From the NCBI GenBank assembly GCA_900315565.1, contig OMZS01000018.1, positions 34,661 to 98,660 of the forward strand: 64,000 nt of DNA, read 5' to 3'. Source of the stretch: an uncultured Prevotellaceae bacterium (GTDB lineage Bacteria > Bacteroidota > Bacteroidia > Bacteroidales > Bacteroidaceae). This document shows positions 18,227 through 28,403 of this stretch, one piece after another. Every line of letters starts with the position of its first letter. Positions within the stretch are counted from its first letter, which is position 1. Below the pieces are notes generated by a model, which saw only the letters and a program-made list of their open reading frames with translations, had not been told where the DNA came from and made no database searches. Both the position numbers and the translations under genes were made by a program.

Positions 18227-20423
18227 ACAGAAGTGGCTCGGCGCGCTCATCGTCGGGCTTGCACTTGCTCACTCTACCCTTATGAACGCCCAAAAGCTGT
18301 TTACGCTCGAAGACCTCAACTTCGGCGGCACCAACTATCGCAACATGTTGCCCGAAAACCGCTACACCACCTGGTGGGGCGACGAGCTAGTGCGACTCGA
18401 GGCCGACCATTGCGACCTGGTGAACAAAAACAACGGCAAGGAGACCAGCCTCTTTACGCTCGCCCACATCCAGCCCCTCACCCAGAGCGACGAGCACAAC
18501 CAAATGCGCCACCTCTACAACGCCGAGTTCCCCTACCCCGGGCAGAGCATCGTGAAACTCATCAACGGCAAGGAGCTGATGCTCGTTGACTGGAAGAAAG
18601 GGCTGCTGATGGCCAAGTACAACCGCGACGAGGTGCAGGCCGAGGAGTGGTGCGCCGCCTCAAAGGCATACGCTTTCGTCAGGGGCAACAATCTGTTTGT
18701 GGCCACCCTGAACAACGGCAGCACCCAGCCCACGGAAGTCCAACTCACCACCGACGGAAGCCGCGAAATGGTGTACGGACAGAGCGTCCATCGCGACGAA
18801 TTCGGCATCACCAAGGGCCTCTTCTGGAGCCCCGACGGCCAACGGCTGGCTTTCTATCGCATGGACCAGAGCATGGTGGCCGACTATCCGCAAGTGGACA
18901 TTTTCAACCGCGAGGCTACCTACGAGCCCGACAAATATCCCATGGCCGGCGAAACCAGCCACAAAGTTACCGTGGGTGTCTATGACCTGCGCTCAGGCCA
19001 CACCATCTACCTTCAGGCCGGCGACCCCACCAACCGCTACTTTACCAACATAGCGTGGAGCCCCGACTCGAAAACCATCTACATGCAAGAGCTCAACCGC
19101 GACCAAAACGATTGCCGCCTGGTGAGCTACGACGCGCTGACCGGCGCCCGCAAGGCTGAAATCTACCGCGAGCAGCACCCCAAATACGTGGAGCCGCTCC
19201 ACCCCATCGTCTTCCTACCCTGGGATAAATCAAAATTCCTCATGCAAAGCCAACGCGACGGCTACAACCACTTGTATGTCCTCAACGCCGACGGCACGGG
19301 CATGCGCCAGCTCACCCAGGGCAAATGGGTGGTAATGGATGTGGTGGGCTTTTGCGAGCAACAGAAGTCTGTCATCATTCTGAGCAACGAGGCAAACCCC
19401 ATTCAGGCCAATCTCTACGCCGTCAGCATCGCCAATGGCCGGCGCACCGCTCTCGACAATCAGCGCGGCTATCACTCCGCCGAGCTTTCGGCCGGAGGCA
19501 CCCACCTGCTCGACCGCTACTCCGAGCCCGATGTGCCCCGCAAGATAGACATCATCAATCTGGCTAAGGCGCAAAGCGCCAAAGGCAAGGCTCAAAGCGC
19601 CCAGCACACGTTCAACTATCTCAACGCCGCCGACCCGTGGGCTGGCTACAACGTGCCCGAGTACAGTTGCGGCACCCTGAAAGCCGACGACGGGCAAACC
19701 GACCTCTACTACCGAATGGTGAAACCCATCGGCTTCGACCCGCAGAAGAAATACCCCACCGTGGTTTATGTTTATGGAGGCCCGCATGCCCACAACGTGG
19801 ATGCCCGCTGGCACTATAGCAGCCGCTCGTGGGAAACCTACATGGCGCAAAAGGGCTATCTGCTCTTCATTCTCGACAACCGGGGAAGCGAAAACCGCGG
19901 CCGCGATTTCGAGCAGGCCACCTTCCGCCAATTGGGCCAGATAGAAATGCGCGACCAGATGAAGGGCGTTGAGTTTCTCCAGTCGTTGCCCTACGTCGAT
20001 AAAGACCGCATAGGCGTTCACGGGTGGAGCTTCGGCGGATTTATGACCATCTCGCTCATGACCAACTACCCCGACGTGTTCAAGGTGGGTGTGGCCGGAG
20101 GCCCCGTCATCGACTGGAAGTGGTACGAGGTGATGTATGGCGAACGCTATATGGACACCCCGCAAACCAACCCCGAGGGCTACGAGAAAACCAGCCTGCT
20201 GAGCAAAGCCAAGAACCTGAAGGGCAAGTTGCAAATCATTACGGGCTACAACGACCCCACGGTGGTGCCCCAGCATTGCCTCTCGTTTATTGCCGAATGC
20301 ATCAAAGCCGGCACCCAGCCCGACTTCTTCGTTTATCCAGGTGAGCCGCACAATATGCGCGGCCACCAAAGCGTACACCTGCACGAGCGAATCACTCAAT
20401 ACTTCGAGGACTATCTCAAGTGA
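18216..20423 (+). CDS. Dipeptidyl peptidase IV family serine peptidase (S9)
   Basis: 735 residues from the ATG at 18216 (MKTKQKWLGALIVGLALAHS), a signal peptide; the open frame further upstream is only the repeat array read in another phase. A DPP4 beta-propeller (about 70-480) with WSPDGQRLAFYRMDQS is followed by an alpha/beta-hydrolase with nucleophile HGWSFGGFM, the Asp in GYNDPTVVPQH and the His in EPHNMRGH. It removes dipeptides from peptide N-termini, typically after Pro, in the periplasm. Bacteroidales use such enzymes to feed on protein. It overlaps the methyltransferase by 11 bases and ends at a repeat tract. Confidence 0.93.
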   Translation: MKTKQKWLGALIVGLALAHSTLMNAQKLFTLEDLNFGGTNYRNMLPENRYTTWWGDELVRLEADHCDLVNKNNGKETSLFTLAHIQPLTQSDEHNQMRHLYNAEFPYPGQSIVKLINGKELMLVDWKKGLLMAKYNRDEVQAEEWCAASKAYAFVRGNNLFVATLNNGSTQPTEVQLTTDGSREMVYGQSVHRDEFGITKGLFWSPDGQRLAFYRMDQSMVADYPQVDIFNREATYEPDKYPMAGETSHKVTVGVYDLRSGHTIYLQAGDPTNRYFTNIAWSPDSKTIYMQELNRDQNDCRLVSYDALTGARKAEIYREQHPKYVEPLHPIVFLPWDKSKFLMQSQRDGYNHLYVLNADGTGMRQLTQGKWVVMDVVGFCEQQKSVIILSNEANPIQANLYAVSIANGRRTALDNQRGYHSAELSAGGTHLLDRYSEPDVPRKIDIINLAKAQSAKGKAQSAQHTFNYLNAADPWAGYNVPEYSCGTLKADDGQTDLYYRMVKPIGFDPQKKYPTVVYVYGGPHAHNVDARWHYSSRSWETYMAQKGYLLFILDNRGSENRGRDFEQATFRQLGQIEMRDQMKGVEFLQSLPYVDKDRIGVHGWSFGGFMTISLMTNYPDVFKVGVAGGPVIDWKWYEVMYGERYMDTPQTNPEGYEKTSLLSKAKNLKGKLQIITGYNDPTVVPQHCLSFIAECIKAGTQPDFFVYPGEPHNMRGHQSVHLHERITQYFEDYLK

Positions 20424-20491
20424 GTTAGGAGTTAGGAATTAGGAGGTAGGAGTTAAGAGTTAGGAGTTAGGAGTTAGGAGTTAAGAGTTGG
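20424..20491. repeat. GAGTTAG short tandem tract
   Basis: Eight or so copies of GAGTTAG/GAGTTAA-like heptamers or octamers directly after the peptidase stop. The same motif recurs at 22445-22492 and 45748-45897. Confidence 0.75.
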
Positions 20492-20549
20492 AATGCGCTT
20501 CGGGCGTGTTTCAGAATAAAGAATATTCACCACAAAAAACAACAACACT

Positions 20550-21056
20550 ATGAGAAAAGCAATGACCATCCTGCTGATGCTGGCATTGGCGATTCCATGC
20601 CTCGCTCAGAAACCATGCCTCGTGAAAGACGAGGGCGGTGAGACCAACATCCGTAAAGGCCCCGGAACCAAATACGAAATCGTAGAGAAAGTTCCCGACG
20701 GCATGTTCATCAACTATGTGCCCGGCACCAATGGCTGGCACAAGGTTTACACCACCTACACCAGCGGCGAGGAACAAGATTTCATTGGCTACATTGCCGC
20801 CAGCAAGGTGGTCATTCCCAAGCGTGCCGGAGCATGGAAATATGTGGCTCACGTGAAGGACGAGGGCGGCGAAACCAACATTCGCAAAGGCCCCGGCACC
20901 AAATACGACATTGTGGGCAAGGTGAAAGACAACAGCTACATACTCTATAGCGGCGAGTATGGCGACAAGTGGTACAAAGTTTACACCCAGACGGGAGCTC
21001 TTCGTGGCTACATCAGCGCCAACAAGCTCGAGCCGCTTGAGTCGCCTGCCTTCTGA
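20550..21056 (+). CDS. Secreted protein with two SH3b domains
   Basis: 168 residues. The signal peptide MRKAMTILLMLALAIPCLAQ is followed by two bacterial SH3 repeats. The first begins VKDEGGETNIRKGPGTKYEI and the second repeats it as VKDEGGETNIRKGPGTKYDI, about 75 residues apart. Such domains usually bind cell wall peptides. There is no catalytic domain, so the protein probably acts as a binding or adaptor module in the periplasm. The near identity of the repeat heads points to a recent internal duplication. Confidence 0.88.
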   Translation: MRKAMTILLMLALAIPCLAQKPCLVKDEGGETNIRKGPGTKYEIVEKVPDGMFINYVPGTNGWHKVYTTYTSGEEQDFIGYIAASKVVIPKRAGAWKYVAHVKDEGGETNIRKGPGTKYDIVGKVKDNSYILYSGEYGDKWYKVYTQTGALRGYISANKLEPLESPAF

Positions 21057-21132
21057 GGCCAGGGAACTATACAGAAGTACATAGCAATAAATTATAAAAA
21101 ATCGCATATCGTCAAATTGTAAATTTCAAATA

Positions 21133-22443
21133 ATGAACATATTACTCTTAGGAAGCGGCGGCCGCGAGCACGCCCTGGCATGGAAAATTGCCCAAAGCCC
21201 CAAAGTAGAAAATCTCTTCATCGCCCCAGGCAACGCCGGCACCGACGGCATGCCTTTGGCCAAGGGCGGCAAGAGCCAAAACATCAGCATGAAGGCCGAC
21301 GACTTTGAGGCCATCAAGCAATTTGCCGTTGCCAACGCGGTAGGCATGGTGGTAGTGGGTCCCGAGGACCCGCTGGTGAAAGGCATCTACGACGAGCTGA
21401 AGGCCGATGAGCGCACCGCCCACATTCCCGTCATCGGACCGTCGAAGGCGGGCGCCGTGCTCGAAGGCTCCAAGGACTTTGCCAAGGGTTTCATGAAGCG
21501 CCACCACATTCCTACTGCCCGCTACCAGACCTTCGACGGCACAACGCTCGAGCAGGGACTCGCTTTCCTCGAGACACTCCAGCCGCCCTACGTGCTCAAG
21601 GCCGACGGACTTTGCGCCGGCAAGGGGGTACTCATTCTTCCTACGCTCGACGAAGCCAAGCACGAGCTGAAAGAAATGCTCGGCGGAATGTTTGGCAACG
21701 CCTCGTCGCAGGTGGTCATCGAAGAGTTTCTTAGCGGCATCGAGTGCTCGGTGTTTGTGCTCACCGACGGCAAGCATTATCAGATTTTGCCCGAGGCCAA
21801 AGACTATAAGCGCATCGGCGAGGGCGACACGGGTCTGAACACGGGAGGCATGGGAAGCGTAACGCCTGTGCCTTTTGCCACCAAAGAGTGGATGAAAAAG
21901 GTGGAAGACCGCATCATCCGACCCACCGTTGAGGGACTGGCCGCCGAAGGCATCGATTACAAAGGGTTCATCTTCTTCGGGCTCATCAGTAGCGGCGACC
22001 GCCAGCACCCTGAGACGGGCGAGCCGATGGTCATCGAGTACAACTGCCGCATGGGCGACCCCGAGACCGAGAGCGTCATGCTCCGCCTCAAAACCGACAT
22101 CGTGGAGCTTTTCGAAGGCGTGGCCAACGGCACGCTCGACCAATGCAACGTTGAGTTCGACGAGCGTAGCGCCGTTTGCGTCATGCTTGTTAGCGGCGGT
22201 TACCCGCAGGCTTACCACAAAGGCTACCCCATCAGCGGCATTGAGCAGGTGGAGGGCAGCATCGTCTTCCATAGCGGCACGGCCATGAACAACGGACAGG
22301 TGGTGACCAATGGCGGACGCGTCATCGCCGTTTCCTCTTACGGCAAGGATAAGGCCGAAGCCCTTCAGAAGTCGTTCCAGGAAGCCCAAAAGATTCAATT
22401 CACCGACAAGTATTTCCGCTCTGACATTGGCGCTGACCTTTGA
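21133..22443 (+). CDS. purD: Phosphoribosylamine-glycine ligase
   Basis: 436 residues. [20 protein letters not shown] is the family start, then an ATP-grasp domain with [17 protein letters not shown] and the metal-binding end [18 protein letters not shown]. It joins glycine to phosphoribosylamine using ATP, the second step of purine synthesis. It stands alone between an SH3b gene and a membrane protein, with a GAGTTAG tract right after the stop. Confidence 0.95.
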   Translation: MNILLLGSGGREHALAWKIAQSPKVENLFIAPGNAGTDGMPLAKGGKSQNISMKADDFEAIKQFAVANAVGMVVVGPEDPLVKGIYDELKADERTAHIPVIGPSKAGAVLEGSKDFAKGFMKRHHIPTARYQTFDGTTLEQGLAFLETLQPPYVLKADGLCAGKGVLILPTLDEAKHELKEMLGGMFGNASSQVVIEEFLSGIECSVFVLTDGKHYQILPEAKDYKRIGEGDTGLNTGGMGSVTPVPFATKEWMKKVEDRIIRPTVEGLAAEGIDYKGFIFFGLISSGDRQHPETGEPMVIEYNCRMGDPETESVMLRLKTDIVELFEGVANGTLDQCNVEFDERSAVCVMLVSGGYPQAYHKGYPISGIEQVEGSIVFHSGTAMNNGQVVTNGGRVIAVSSYGKDKAEALQKSFQEAQKIQFTDKYFRSDIGADL

Positions 22444-22444
22444 G

Positions 22445-22492
22445 TGAGTGAGGAGTTAAGAGTTAGGAGTGAGGAGTTTGGAGTTTGAAGTT
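22445..22492. repeat. GAGTGAG/GAGTTAG tandem tract
   Basis: Short tract of GAGTTAAGAGTTAGGAGTGAG-type units after purD, of the same family as 20424-20491. Confidence 0.65.
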
Positions 22493-22509
22493 TTTTGTAG
22501 GGATGCGCT

Positions 22510-23475
22510 ATGCGCGTCCAAAGGAATGAAGCAACATTGAAGCGTTTTCAAAACAGAATAGCCGAAAGCCGCTATGCCTTGCCCTTCATGCTGATGTTTG
22601 CCACACTGGTATGGGTAGCAGGGGGGCTCACCTACGACCAGCAGTTGTGGGCACCCTACGCGTGCACCCTGGTAGCGGCCTATCTGATGGTGGAGCTGAA
22701 CAACATCAATGCGCTCCTGCGCATCTATAGCCGCATGGTGTCGTGCTCGTTTCTGGCACTCACCTCGTTGGCGGCCTTCCAGTTCTCCTCGTTGCAAGGA
22801 AGCATTGCCCAGCTCTGCTTTGTGGTGTTCTACATCTGCCTGTTCCACGCCTATCAGGAGAAACGGGGCGCGGGATGGGTGTTTTATGCCTTCTTCTGTC
22901 TGGGCATGGCGAGCACGGTGTTCGTCCAGATTGTGTTCCTGGTGCCCTTTCTCTGGCTCATTCTCGGCCGTTACCTCATGGCTTTAAGCGCGCGCACGTT
23001 CTGGGCCTCCATTCTGGGCATCATTGCGCCCTACTGGTTTGTAGTGGTCTATTATCTCGGCACCAACCGCATGGACGACTTTGTGGCCCACTTCGCCGAG
23101 CTGGGCCATTTCTCGCCCTTGTTCGACTATTCCTCCGTCTCCGAGCACCAAATCATCACTTTCCTCTTTGTGGCCCTGCTCGCCCTCATCGGCACCATTC
23201 ACTTTCTGCGCCGAAGCTTTCTCGATAAAATCCGCACGCGCATGCTTTTCCACATTTTCATTCATGTCAACGTGCTCATCGTGGTCTTCATCATTCTTCA
23301 GCCTCAGCATTTCGACGTGTTGCTGAAGCTCATGATGGTCAACACCAGCATTCTCATTGCCCACTACATTGCCCTGACGCGCACCCGCACCACCAACATT
23401 TCGTTTTATTTCATGATAGCCGCCGCGCTATTCCTCACCATCTACAACCTATGGATTCCATCATTAATCTACTAA
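22510..23475 (+). CDS. Multi-pass membrane protein, unknown function
   Basis: About 321 residues with roughly eight to nine hydrophobic helices beginning at LPFMLMFATLVWVAGGLTYD. No motif that I recognise. The start is uncertain: ATG at 22510 or at 22503-22505 in another phase; the codons near 22510 lack a signal. Similar proteins sit beside small membrane proteins in Bacteroidales and are only annotated as hypothetical. Its last 25 bases overlap the start of the YqaA-like gene, so the two are translated together. Confidence 0.75.
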   Translation: MRVQRNEATLKRFQNRIAESRYALPFMLMFATLVWVAGGLTYDQQLWAPYACTLVAAYLMVELNNINALLRIYSRMVSCSFLALTSLAAFQFSSLQGSIAQLCFVVFYICLFHAYQEKRGAGWVFYAFFCLGMASTVFVQIVFLVPFLWLILGRYLMALSARTFWASILGIIAPYWFVVVYYLGTNRMDDFVAHFAELGHFSPLFDYSSVSEHQIITFLFVALLALIGTIHFLRRSFLDKIRTRMLFHIFIHVNVLIVVFIILQPQHFDVLLKLMMVNTSILIAHYIALTRTRTTNISFYFMIAAALFLTIYNLWIPSLIY

Positions 23476-23903
23476 TCAGCTACGGCTATTGGGGCATGCT
23501 GCTCTCTGCCTTTGTGGCGGGTAGCTTTTTCCCTTTTAGTAGCGAGGCCGTCATGGTGGGTTTGCAGGCCGCCGGATTGGAGCCTTGGGGGCTGGTGGTT
23601 TACGGAACCATAGGCAATGTCTTGGGAGGCATGTTCAACTATTGCGTGGGCCGCATGGGGCGCCTCGACTGGATTGAACGCTATTTGCACGTAAAGAAAA
23701 AAGACCTCGACAAGGCTCAGCGTTTCATGGCCGGGCGCGGCGCATGGATGGGATTTTTTGCCTTTCTCCCCATTTTGGGGAGCGCCATCACCATTTTGCT
23801 TGGTCTGATGCGCGCCAATGTAGTGATTTCGTTCACCAGCATCAGCATTGGCAAGTTTTTGCGCTATCTCATCGTTGTGATGGGAGCCGGCATGCTGCTA
23901 TAA
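23451..23903 (+). CDS. YqaA/DedA-type (VTT domain) membrane protein
   Basis: 150 residues. The pattern FFPFSSEAVMVGLQAAG, then GNVLGGMFNYCVGRMGR, then the Arg-Gly loop AGRGAWMGFFAFLPILGSAI is the VTT/SNARE-associated fold. Relatives move lipids such as undecaprenyl phosphate or phosphatidylethanolamine across the membrane. Translation is probably coupled to the preceding membrane protein through a 25-base overlap. Confidence 0.85.
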   Translation: MDSIINLLISYGYWGMLLSAFVAGSFFPFSSEAVMVGLQAAGLEPWGLVVYGTIGNVLGGMFNYCVGRMGRLDWIERYLHVKKKDLDKAQRFMAGRGAWMGFFAFLPILGSAITILLGLMRANVVISFTSISIGKFLRYLIVVMGAGMLL

Positions 23904-23954
23904 ATCCACGAAAGGCGCGCCGTGAGAAAAACTAAAGCCATGAAATAAAATCAT

Positions 23955-24009
23955 AACGCCGTGAGATAAATTCGTAAAGCATAGAGTTACGAAATTATCT
24001 CACGGCGTT
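23955..24009. repeat. Long inverted repeat, AACGCCGTGAGATAA family
   Basis: Arms 23955-23977 and 23987-24009 pair over 23 bases with one mismatch and a 9-base loop. Ten bases downstream is TTCTCTAGAGAA, the second hallmark of this family. Confidence 0.85.
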
Positions 24010-24183
24010 GTTGTATAATTCTCTAGAGAATTTCAGAAGAATGCCGTGAATTATTTTCGTGTCGGCAAGAAAGGTGCAAAAAACTTGCGGCATTAGGCCG
24101 TTATTTCAGGCTTCCGACCAGCCCGCAGAGCGAAAGATTGCGTTAAAATATAATAAATAGGTGGTTAAGCGTTCGAATTGCAT

Positions 24184-24191
24184 TATCTTTG
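24184..24191 (+). promoter_or_regulatory. -7 element TATCTTTG for the DUF2723 gene
   Basis: TAnnTTTG match about 104 bases before the chosen ATG at 24295. Confidence 0.5.
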
Positions 24192-24294
24192 CATAAAATA
24201 ATCGGCATGATGGCAGAAGAGCGGGCTCTTTTGCCAAGATTTGCATGAGCTTTGCGCAATAATTGGAGCAATAAACACAATTCAAAACATATCA

Positions 24295-27200
24295 ATGAAG
24301 AAGTACAGACTAGTAGATAATGTGCTGGGGTGGCTGGCCTTTGCCATTGCCGCCGTGGTATATTGTTCTACCATCGAGCCGACAGCCAGTTTTTGGGACT
24401 GTCCTGAGTTTATCACCACAGGTTACAAAATGGAAGTAGGCCACCCGCCCGGGGCACCGTTCTTCATGCTCACCGCCAACCTGTTCACTCAATTGGCAGG
24501 CGACCCGTCGAAGGTGGCCCTGATGGTGAACATCATGAGTGCGCTGCTCTCGGCTACTTGCATTCTGTTTCTGTTCTGGAGCATCACCCATCTGACGCGC
24601 CGTCTGCTCATCAGTTCATGGGACGAGCTCACCACTCAGAAACTCATTGCCATTGAGGCCAGCGGACTGGTGGGCGCGCTGATTTACACGTTTAGCGACA
24701 CGTTCTGGTTCTCGGCCGTCGAGGGCGAGGTGTATGCCTATTCGTCGGCGTTCACCGCCGTCGTGTTCTGGCTCATTCTGAAGTGGGAAGACCATGCCGA
24801 CGAGCCTCATTCCGACCGCTGGCTGGTGCTTATCATGTACATGACGGGCCTTTCTATCGGTGTTCACCTGCTCAATCTGCTTTGCGTACCGGCCATTGTG
24901 CTGGTATATTACTACAAGCGTTTCCCCAATGCCGACCTGAAGGGCTCATTGATAGCCCTGGGCATTTCGTTTGTGTTTGTGGCAGCCATTCTCTACGGCG
25001 TGGTGCCGGGCATCATCACCGTGGGCGGATGGTTTGAGCTGTTCTTTGTCAACACGCTCGGCATGCCCTTCAACACAGGCGAAATCATCTACCTGCTGCT
25101 CTTGGTGGCCATCGTCATCTGGGCCATCTACGAAACCTATCAGGACAAGAGCCGCTCGCGCCAGAACATTGCGTTCCTGCTTTCGGTGGGCATGCTCGGC
25201 ATTCCGTTCTATGGCTACGGCTGGTCGGCCTTCTTCATCGGAGTGGTGGTGCTGGCTGTGCTATGGCTGGTGCTCAGCGGCAAGGTGCCCCGCGTGCCGG
25301 CCATTACGGCACGCATGAAGAACACCACGCTGCTCTGCCTGCTCATGCTGATGATTGGCTACTCCACGTATGCCGTCATCGTCATCCGCAGCTCGGCCAA
25401 CCCGCCCATGGACCAAAACTCGCCCGAGGACATTTTCACGCTCGGCAAGTATCTCAGCCGCGACCAGTATGGCGACCGCCCGTTGCTCTACGGCCAGGCT
25501 TACACATCGCAGGTGAAACTCAATGTTGACGGCAACATCTGCCGCCCCGTGTTCTCTGAGGGCGCACCCGAATATCAGCGCAAGGAGAAAGCCTCAGCCG
25601 ACGAGAAGGACTCTTACTTCATTGTGGGCTACAAGCGCAACTACGAGTACGCGCAGAACATGTTCTTCCCACGCATGCACGACTCCGCCCGAGCCGGCGC
25701 CTACGAAAGTTGGATGGGCGGCGTGGAAGGCAACAACGTGCAATACGACCGTTGCGGCGAAATGGTCGACGTGAAGGTTCCCACCCAGTGGGAGAACATC
25801 CGTTTCTTCCTCTCCTACCAGTGCAACTTCATGTACTGGCGCTACTTCATGTGGAACTTTGCCGGCCGCCAGAACGACGTGCAAGGCCACGGCGAACTGG
25901 AGCACGGCAACTGGCTTACGGGCTTCAGCTTCATCGACAACATGCGTCTGGGCGACCAAAACCTGCTGCCCGACGAGCTGAAACAAAACAAGGGTCACAA
26001 CGTGTTCTACTGCCTGCCCCTGCTGCTGGGTCTTATCGGACTCTTCTGGCAAGCCTACCGCGGAAAGAAAGGCATTCAGCAGTTCTGGGTGGTGTTCTTC
26101 CTGTTCTTCATGACGGGTTTGGCCATCGTGGTTTATCTTAACCAGACGCCGTTGCAACCGCGCGAGCGCGACTATGCCTACGCCGGCTCGTTCTACGCCT
26201 TTGCCATCTGGTGTGGCATGGGTGTGGCCGCCATCATCGACCTGCTGGAGCGCAAGCTCAAGGTGAGCAATGTGGCCGTGGCGGCGCTGGTGGGTATTGT
26301 CTGTCTGCTTGTGCCTATACAAATGGCCAGCCAGACCTGGGACGACCACGACCGCTCGGGACGCTACACCTGCCGCGACTTTGGCCAGAACTACCTCATG
26401 TCGCTCCAGCAAGAGGGCGCTCCCATCATCTTTACCAACGGCGACAACGACACATTCCCGCTCTGGTACAACCAGGACGTGGAGGGAGTGCGAACCGACG
26501 CCCGCGTCTGCAACCTGAGCTATCTGGCCACCGACTGGTATATCGACCAGATGCGCCGCCCGGCCTACGATTCGCCGTCGGTGCCCATCTCATGGCCACG
26601 ACTCGACTACTGTTCGGGCACCAACGACATCGTGGAGATTGACCCCAATGCAAAAGCCGAAGTGCTGCAGTTCTACAAGGACAGTCCCGAGGAGGCACGA
26701 GCCAACTTTGGCGACGAGCCGTTCGAGCTGAAAAACATTTTGAAGTACTGGGTGCGCAACAAGAACAAGGATCTGCACGTCATTCCCACCGACACGCTCT
26801 ACATGACCATCGACAAGGATGCCGTGCGACGTAGCGGCATGCTTATGGCCTCCGACTCGATTCCCGACCGCATGGTCATCTCGCTCAAAGGCAAGAGCGC
26901 GCTCTACAAAGGCGACCTGATGATGCTCGAAATGATATCGCAGTGCAACTGGACCCGACCCATCTACGTGGCTCTCACGGTGGGCGAGGAAAACTACATG
27001 AATCTGGGCGACAATTTCGTGACCGAAGGACTCGTCAACCGCATCACGCCCTTCACCACCAACATTGGCGGTCAGCCCGTGCCGGGTGCCAAGAACTACG
27101 ACACCAAGCGCACCTACGACAACCTGATGAAACGATTCAAGTTTGGCGGACTCGACAAACCGGGCATCTATCTCGACGAAACCGTCATGCGAATGTGCTA

Positions 27201-27630
27201 CACCCATCGCCGTCTGTTTGGCGAGCTGGCTCTGCACCTCATCCAGGAGGAGCAAAAAGACAAGGCCGCCGAGGTGCTGGCCTACGCCGACAAGATGATT
27301 CCCGACTACAATGTGCCAAAGAACTACACCAGCGGCGGCGTGACTTTCGCCAAGGCTTATGCACTCTGTGGCAACAAGAAGATGGCCGAGAAGAACGTCG
27401 ATGCCGTTTGGAACAATTGTAAGCAGTATCTGCAATGGTATCTGTCGCTCGACGCCAACCGATTCTCGCAATCCACACAAGACTGCATGATTCAGTTCTA
27501 CGTCATGCAGCAGTGTCTTGAGGTGGCCGAAATCATCGACACCAAGAAAGCCGACAAGATGACCGAAGAAATGTCGAAACTGGCCGACACTTACGAAAAC
27601 CGTGGCGGCAAACTCTATCAAGACCAATAA
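24295..27630 (+). CDS. DUF2723 membrane protein, putative O-mannosyltransferase-like enzyme
   Basis: 1111 residues from MKKYRLVDNVLGWLAFAIAA. The first about 550 residues carry many membrane helices and the DUF2723 signature ASFWDCPEFITTGYKMEVGH with PPGAPFF, in which the Asp-Cys-Pro-Glu cluster resembles the catalytic loop of GT-C glycosyltransferases. The C-terminal third is soluble and periplasmic. Bacteroidetes glycosylate periplasmic proteins at Asp-Ser/Thr motifs, and DUF2723 proteins (relatives of TMEM260) are candidates for such work; the exact reaction here is inferred. It is followed by an inverted repeat and then the deacetylase gene. Confidence 0.85.
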   Translation: MKKYRLVDNVLGWLAFAIAAVVYCSTIEPTASFWDCPEFITTGYKMEVGHPPGAPFFMLTANLFTQLAGDPSKVALMVNIMSALLSATCILFLFWSITHLTRRLLISSWDELTTQKLIAIEASGLVGALIYTFSDTFWFSAVEGEVYAYSSAFTAVVFWLILKWEDHADEPHSDRWLVLIMYMTGLSIGVHLLNLLCVPAIVLVYYYKRFPNADLKGSLIALGISFVFVAAILYGVVPGIITVGGWFELFFVNTLGMPFNTGEIIYLLLLVAIVIWAIYETYQDKSRSRQNIAFLLSVGMLGIPFYGYGWSAFFIGVVVLAVLWLVLSGKVPRVPAITARMKNTTLLCLLMLMIGYSTYAVIVIRSSANPPMDQNSPEDIFTLGKYLSRDQYGDRPLLYGQAYTSQVKLNVDGNICRPVFSEGAPEYQRKEKASADEKDSYFIVGYKRNYEYAQNMFFPRMHDSARAGAYESWMGGVEGNNVQYDRCGEMVDVKVPTQWENIRFFLSYQCNFMYWRYFMWNFAGRQNDVQGHGELEHGNWLTGFSFIDNMRLGDQNLLPDELKQNKGHNVFYCLPLLLGLIGLFWQAYRGKKGIQQFWVVFFLFFMTGLAIVVYLNQTPLQPRERDYAYAGSFYAFAIWCGMGVAAIIDLLERKLKVSNVAVAALVGIVCLLVPIQMASQTWDDHDRSGRYTCRDFGQNYLMSLQQEGAPIIFTNGDNDTFPLWYNQDVEGVRTDARVCNLSYLATDWYIDQMRRPAYDSPSVPISWPRLDYCSGTNDIVEIDPNAKAEVLQFYKDSPEEARANFGDEPFELKNILKYWVRNKNKDLHVIPTDTLYMTIDKDAVRRSGMLMASDSIPDRMVISLKGKSALYKGDLMMLEMISQCNWTRPIYVALTVGEENYMNLGDNFVTEGLVNRITPFTTNIGGQPVPGAKNYDTKRTYDNLMKRFKFGGLDKPGIYLDETVMRMCYTHRRLFGELALHLIQEEQKDKAAEVLAYADKMIPDYNVPKNYTSGGVTFAKAYALCGNKKMAEKNVDAVWNNCKQYLQWYLSLDANRFSQSTQDCMIQFYVMQQCLEVAEIIDTKKADKMTEEMSKLADTYENRGGKLYQDQ

Positions 27631-27652
27631 AAACAAAGAACATGAAACCAGG

Positions 27653-27730
27653 AAACATCTCACACCATGCACAGAGGTAAACCCGAAAACGCTGTTTTCT
27701 GCTGACTCTGCAAGCAAGTGTGAGATGTTT
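27653..27730. repeat. 13-base inverted repeat between the DUF2723 and deacetylase genes
   Basis: AAACATCTCACAC (27653-27665) and GTGTGAGATGTTT (27718-27730) are perfect complements with a 52-base loop. Confidence 0.65.
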
Positions 27731-27770
27731 CTCAATACTTACCACCCCAGGCCCACAACCCGACAAAAGA

Positions 27771-28382
27771 ATGATTATAGAACAACCAGCCAAATGGCTG
27801 CGATGGCTCTACCCAAAGGCCACGTGGCGAATGGACACCAGCGAGAAGGCCGTTTACCTCACCTTCGACGACGGTCCCATTCCCGAAGCCACGCCCTTCA
27901 TTCTCGACACGCTCAATCATTACGGCGTGAAAGCAACTTTCTTCATGGTGGGCGAGAATGTGCGAAAGCATCCCGAGCTCTACGACCGCATTGTGGCCGA
28001 AGGCCATCAGGTGGGCAACCACACCCACAACCATCTGGGGTCGTTCAAACACTGGACCACCACCTACGTCATCAACGCCTTCAAAGCCAACGAACTCATC
28101 CACTCACACCTTTTCCGCCCGCCTCACGGGTGGATGCGCCATAGTGTTTACTACTGGCTGAGCAAGGAGTTTCGCGTGGTGATGTGGGACTTGGTTACGC
28201 GCGACTACTCGCGGCGACTGACAGCCGACGACGTGGTGAACAACGTGAAACGCTATGCCCGCAACGGCTCCATCATTACGTTTCACGACTCGCTGAAGAG
28301 CATCGACAAACTGCACACCGCCCTACCCCAGTCCATAGAATGGCTGCAGCAGCAAGGCTATGCGTTCAAGATTTTCGAATAA
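27771..28382 (+). CDS. Polysaccharide deacetylase (NodB/CE4 fold)
   Basis: 203 residues from MIIEQPAKWLRWLYPKATWR. CE4 motifs appear in order: TFDDGP (metal-binding Asp), NHTHNH (two His ligands), RPPHGW, and the late ITFHDS His. It removes N- or O-acetyl groups from a polysaccharide or peptidoglycan-like substrate. No signal peptide is visible, so it may act in the cytoplasm or be membrane associated through its basic amphipathic N-terminus. The next gene begins 21 bases downstream. Confidence 0.9.
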   Translation: MIIEQPAKWLRWLYPKATWRMDTSEKAVYLTFDDGPIPEATPFILDTLNHYGVKATFFMVGENVRKHPELYDRIVAEGHQVGNHTHNHLGSFKHWTTTYVINAFKANELIHSHLFRPPHGWMRHSVYYWLSKEFRVVMWDLVTRDYSRRLTADDVVNNVKRYARNGSIITFHDSLKSIDKLHTALPQSIEWLQQQGYAFKIFE

Positions 28383-28403
28383 CCCCACCTTCTTTCCGAA
28401 AGC

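Larger units (their letters stand above)
23904..24294. other. 391-base gap with a dispersed repeat and a promoter
   Basis: Holds the long inverted repeat at 23955-24009, the nearby palindrome TTCTCTAGAGAA (24019-24030), and a -7 element TATCTTTG at 24184-24191 for the DUF2723 gene. No coding frame is supported. Confidence 0.75.
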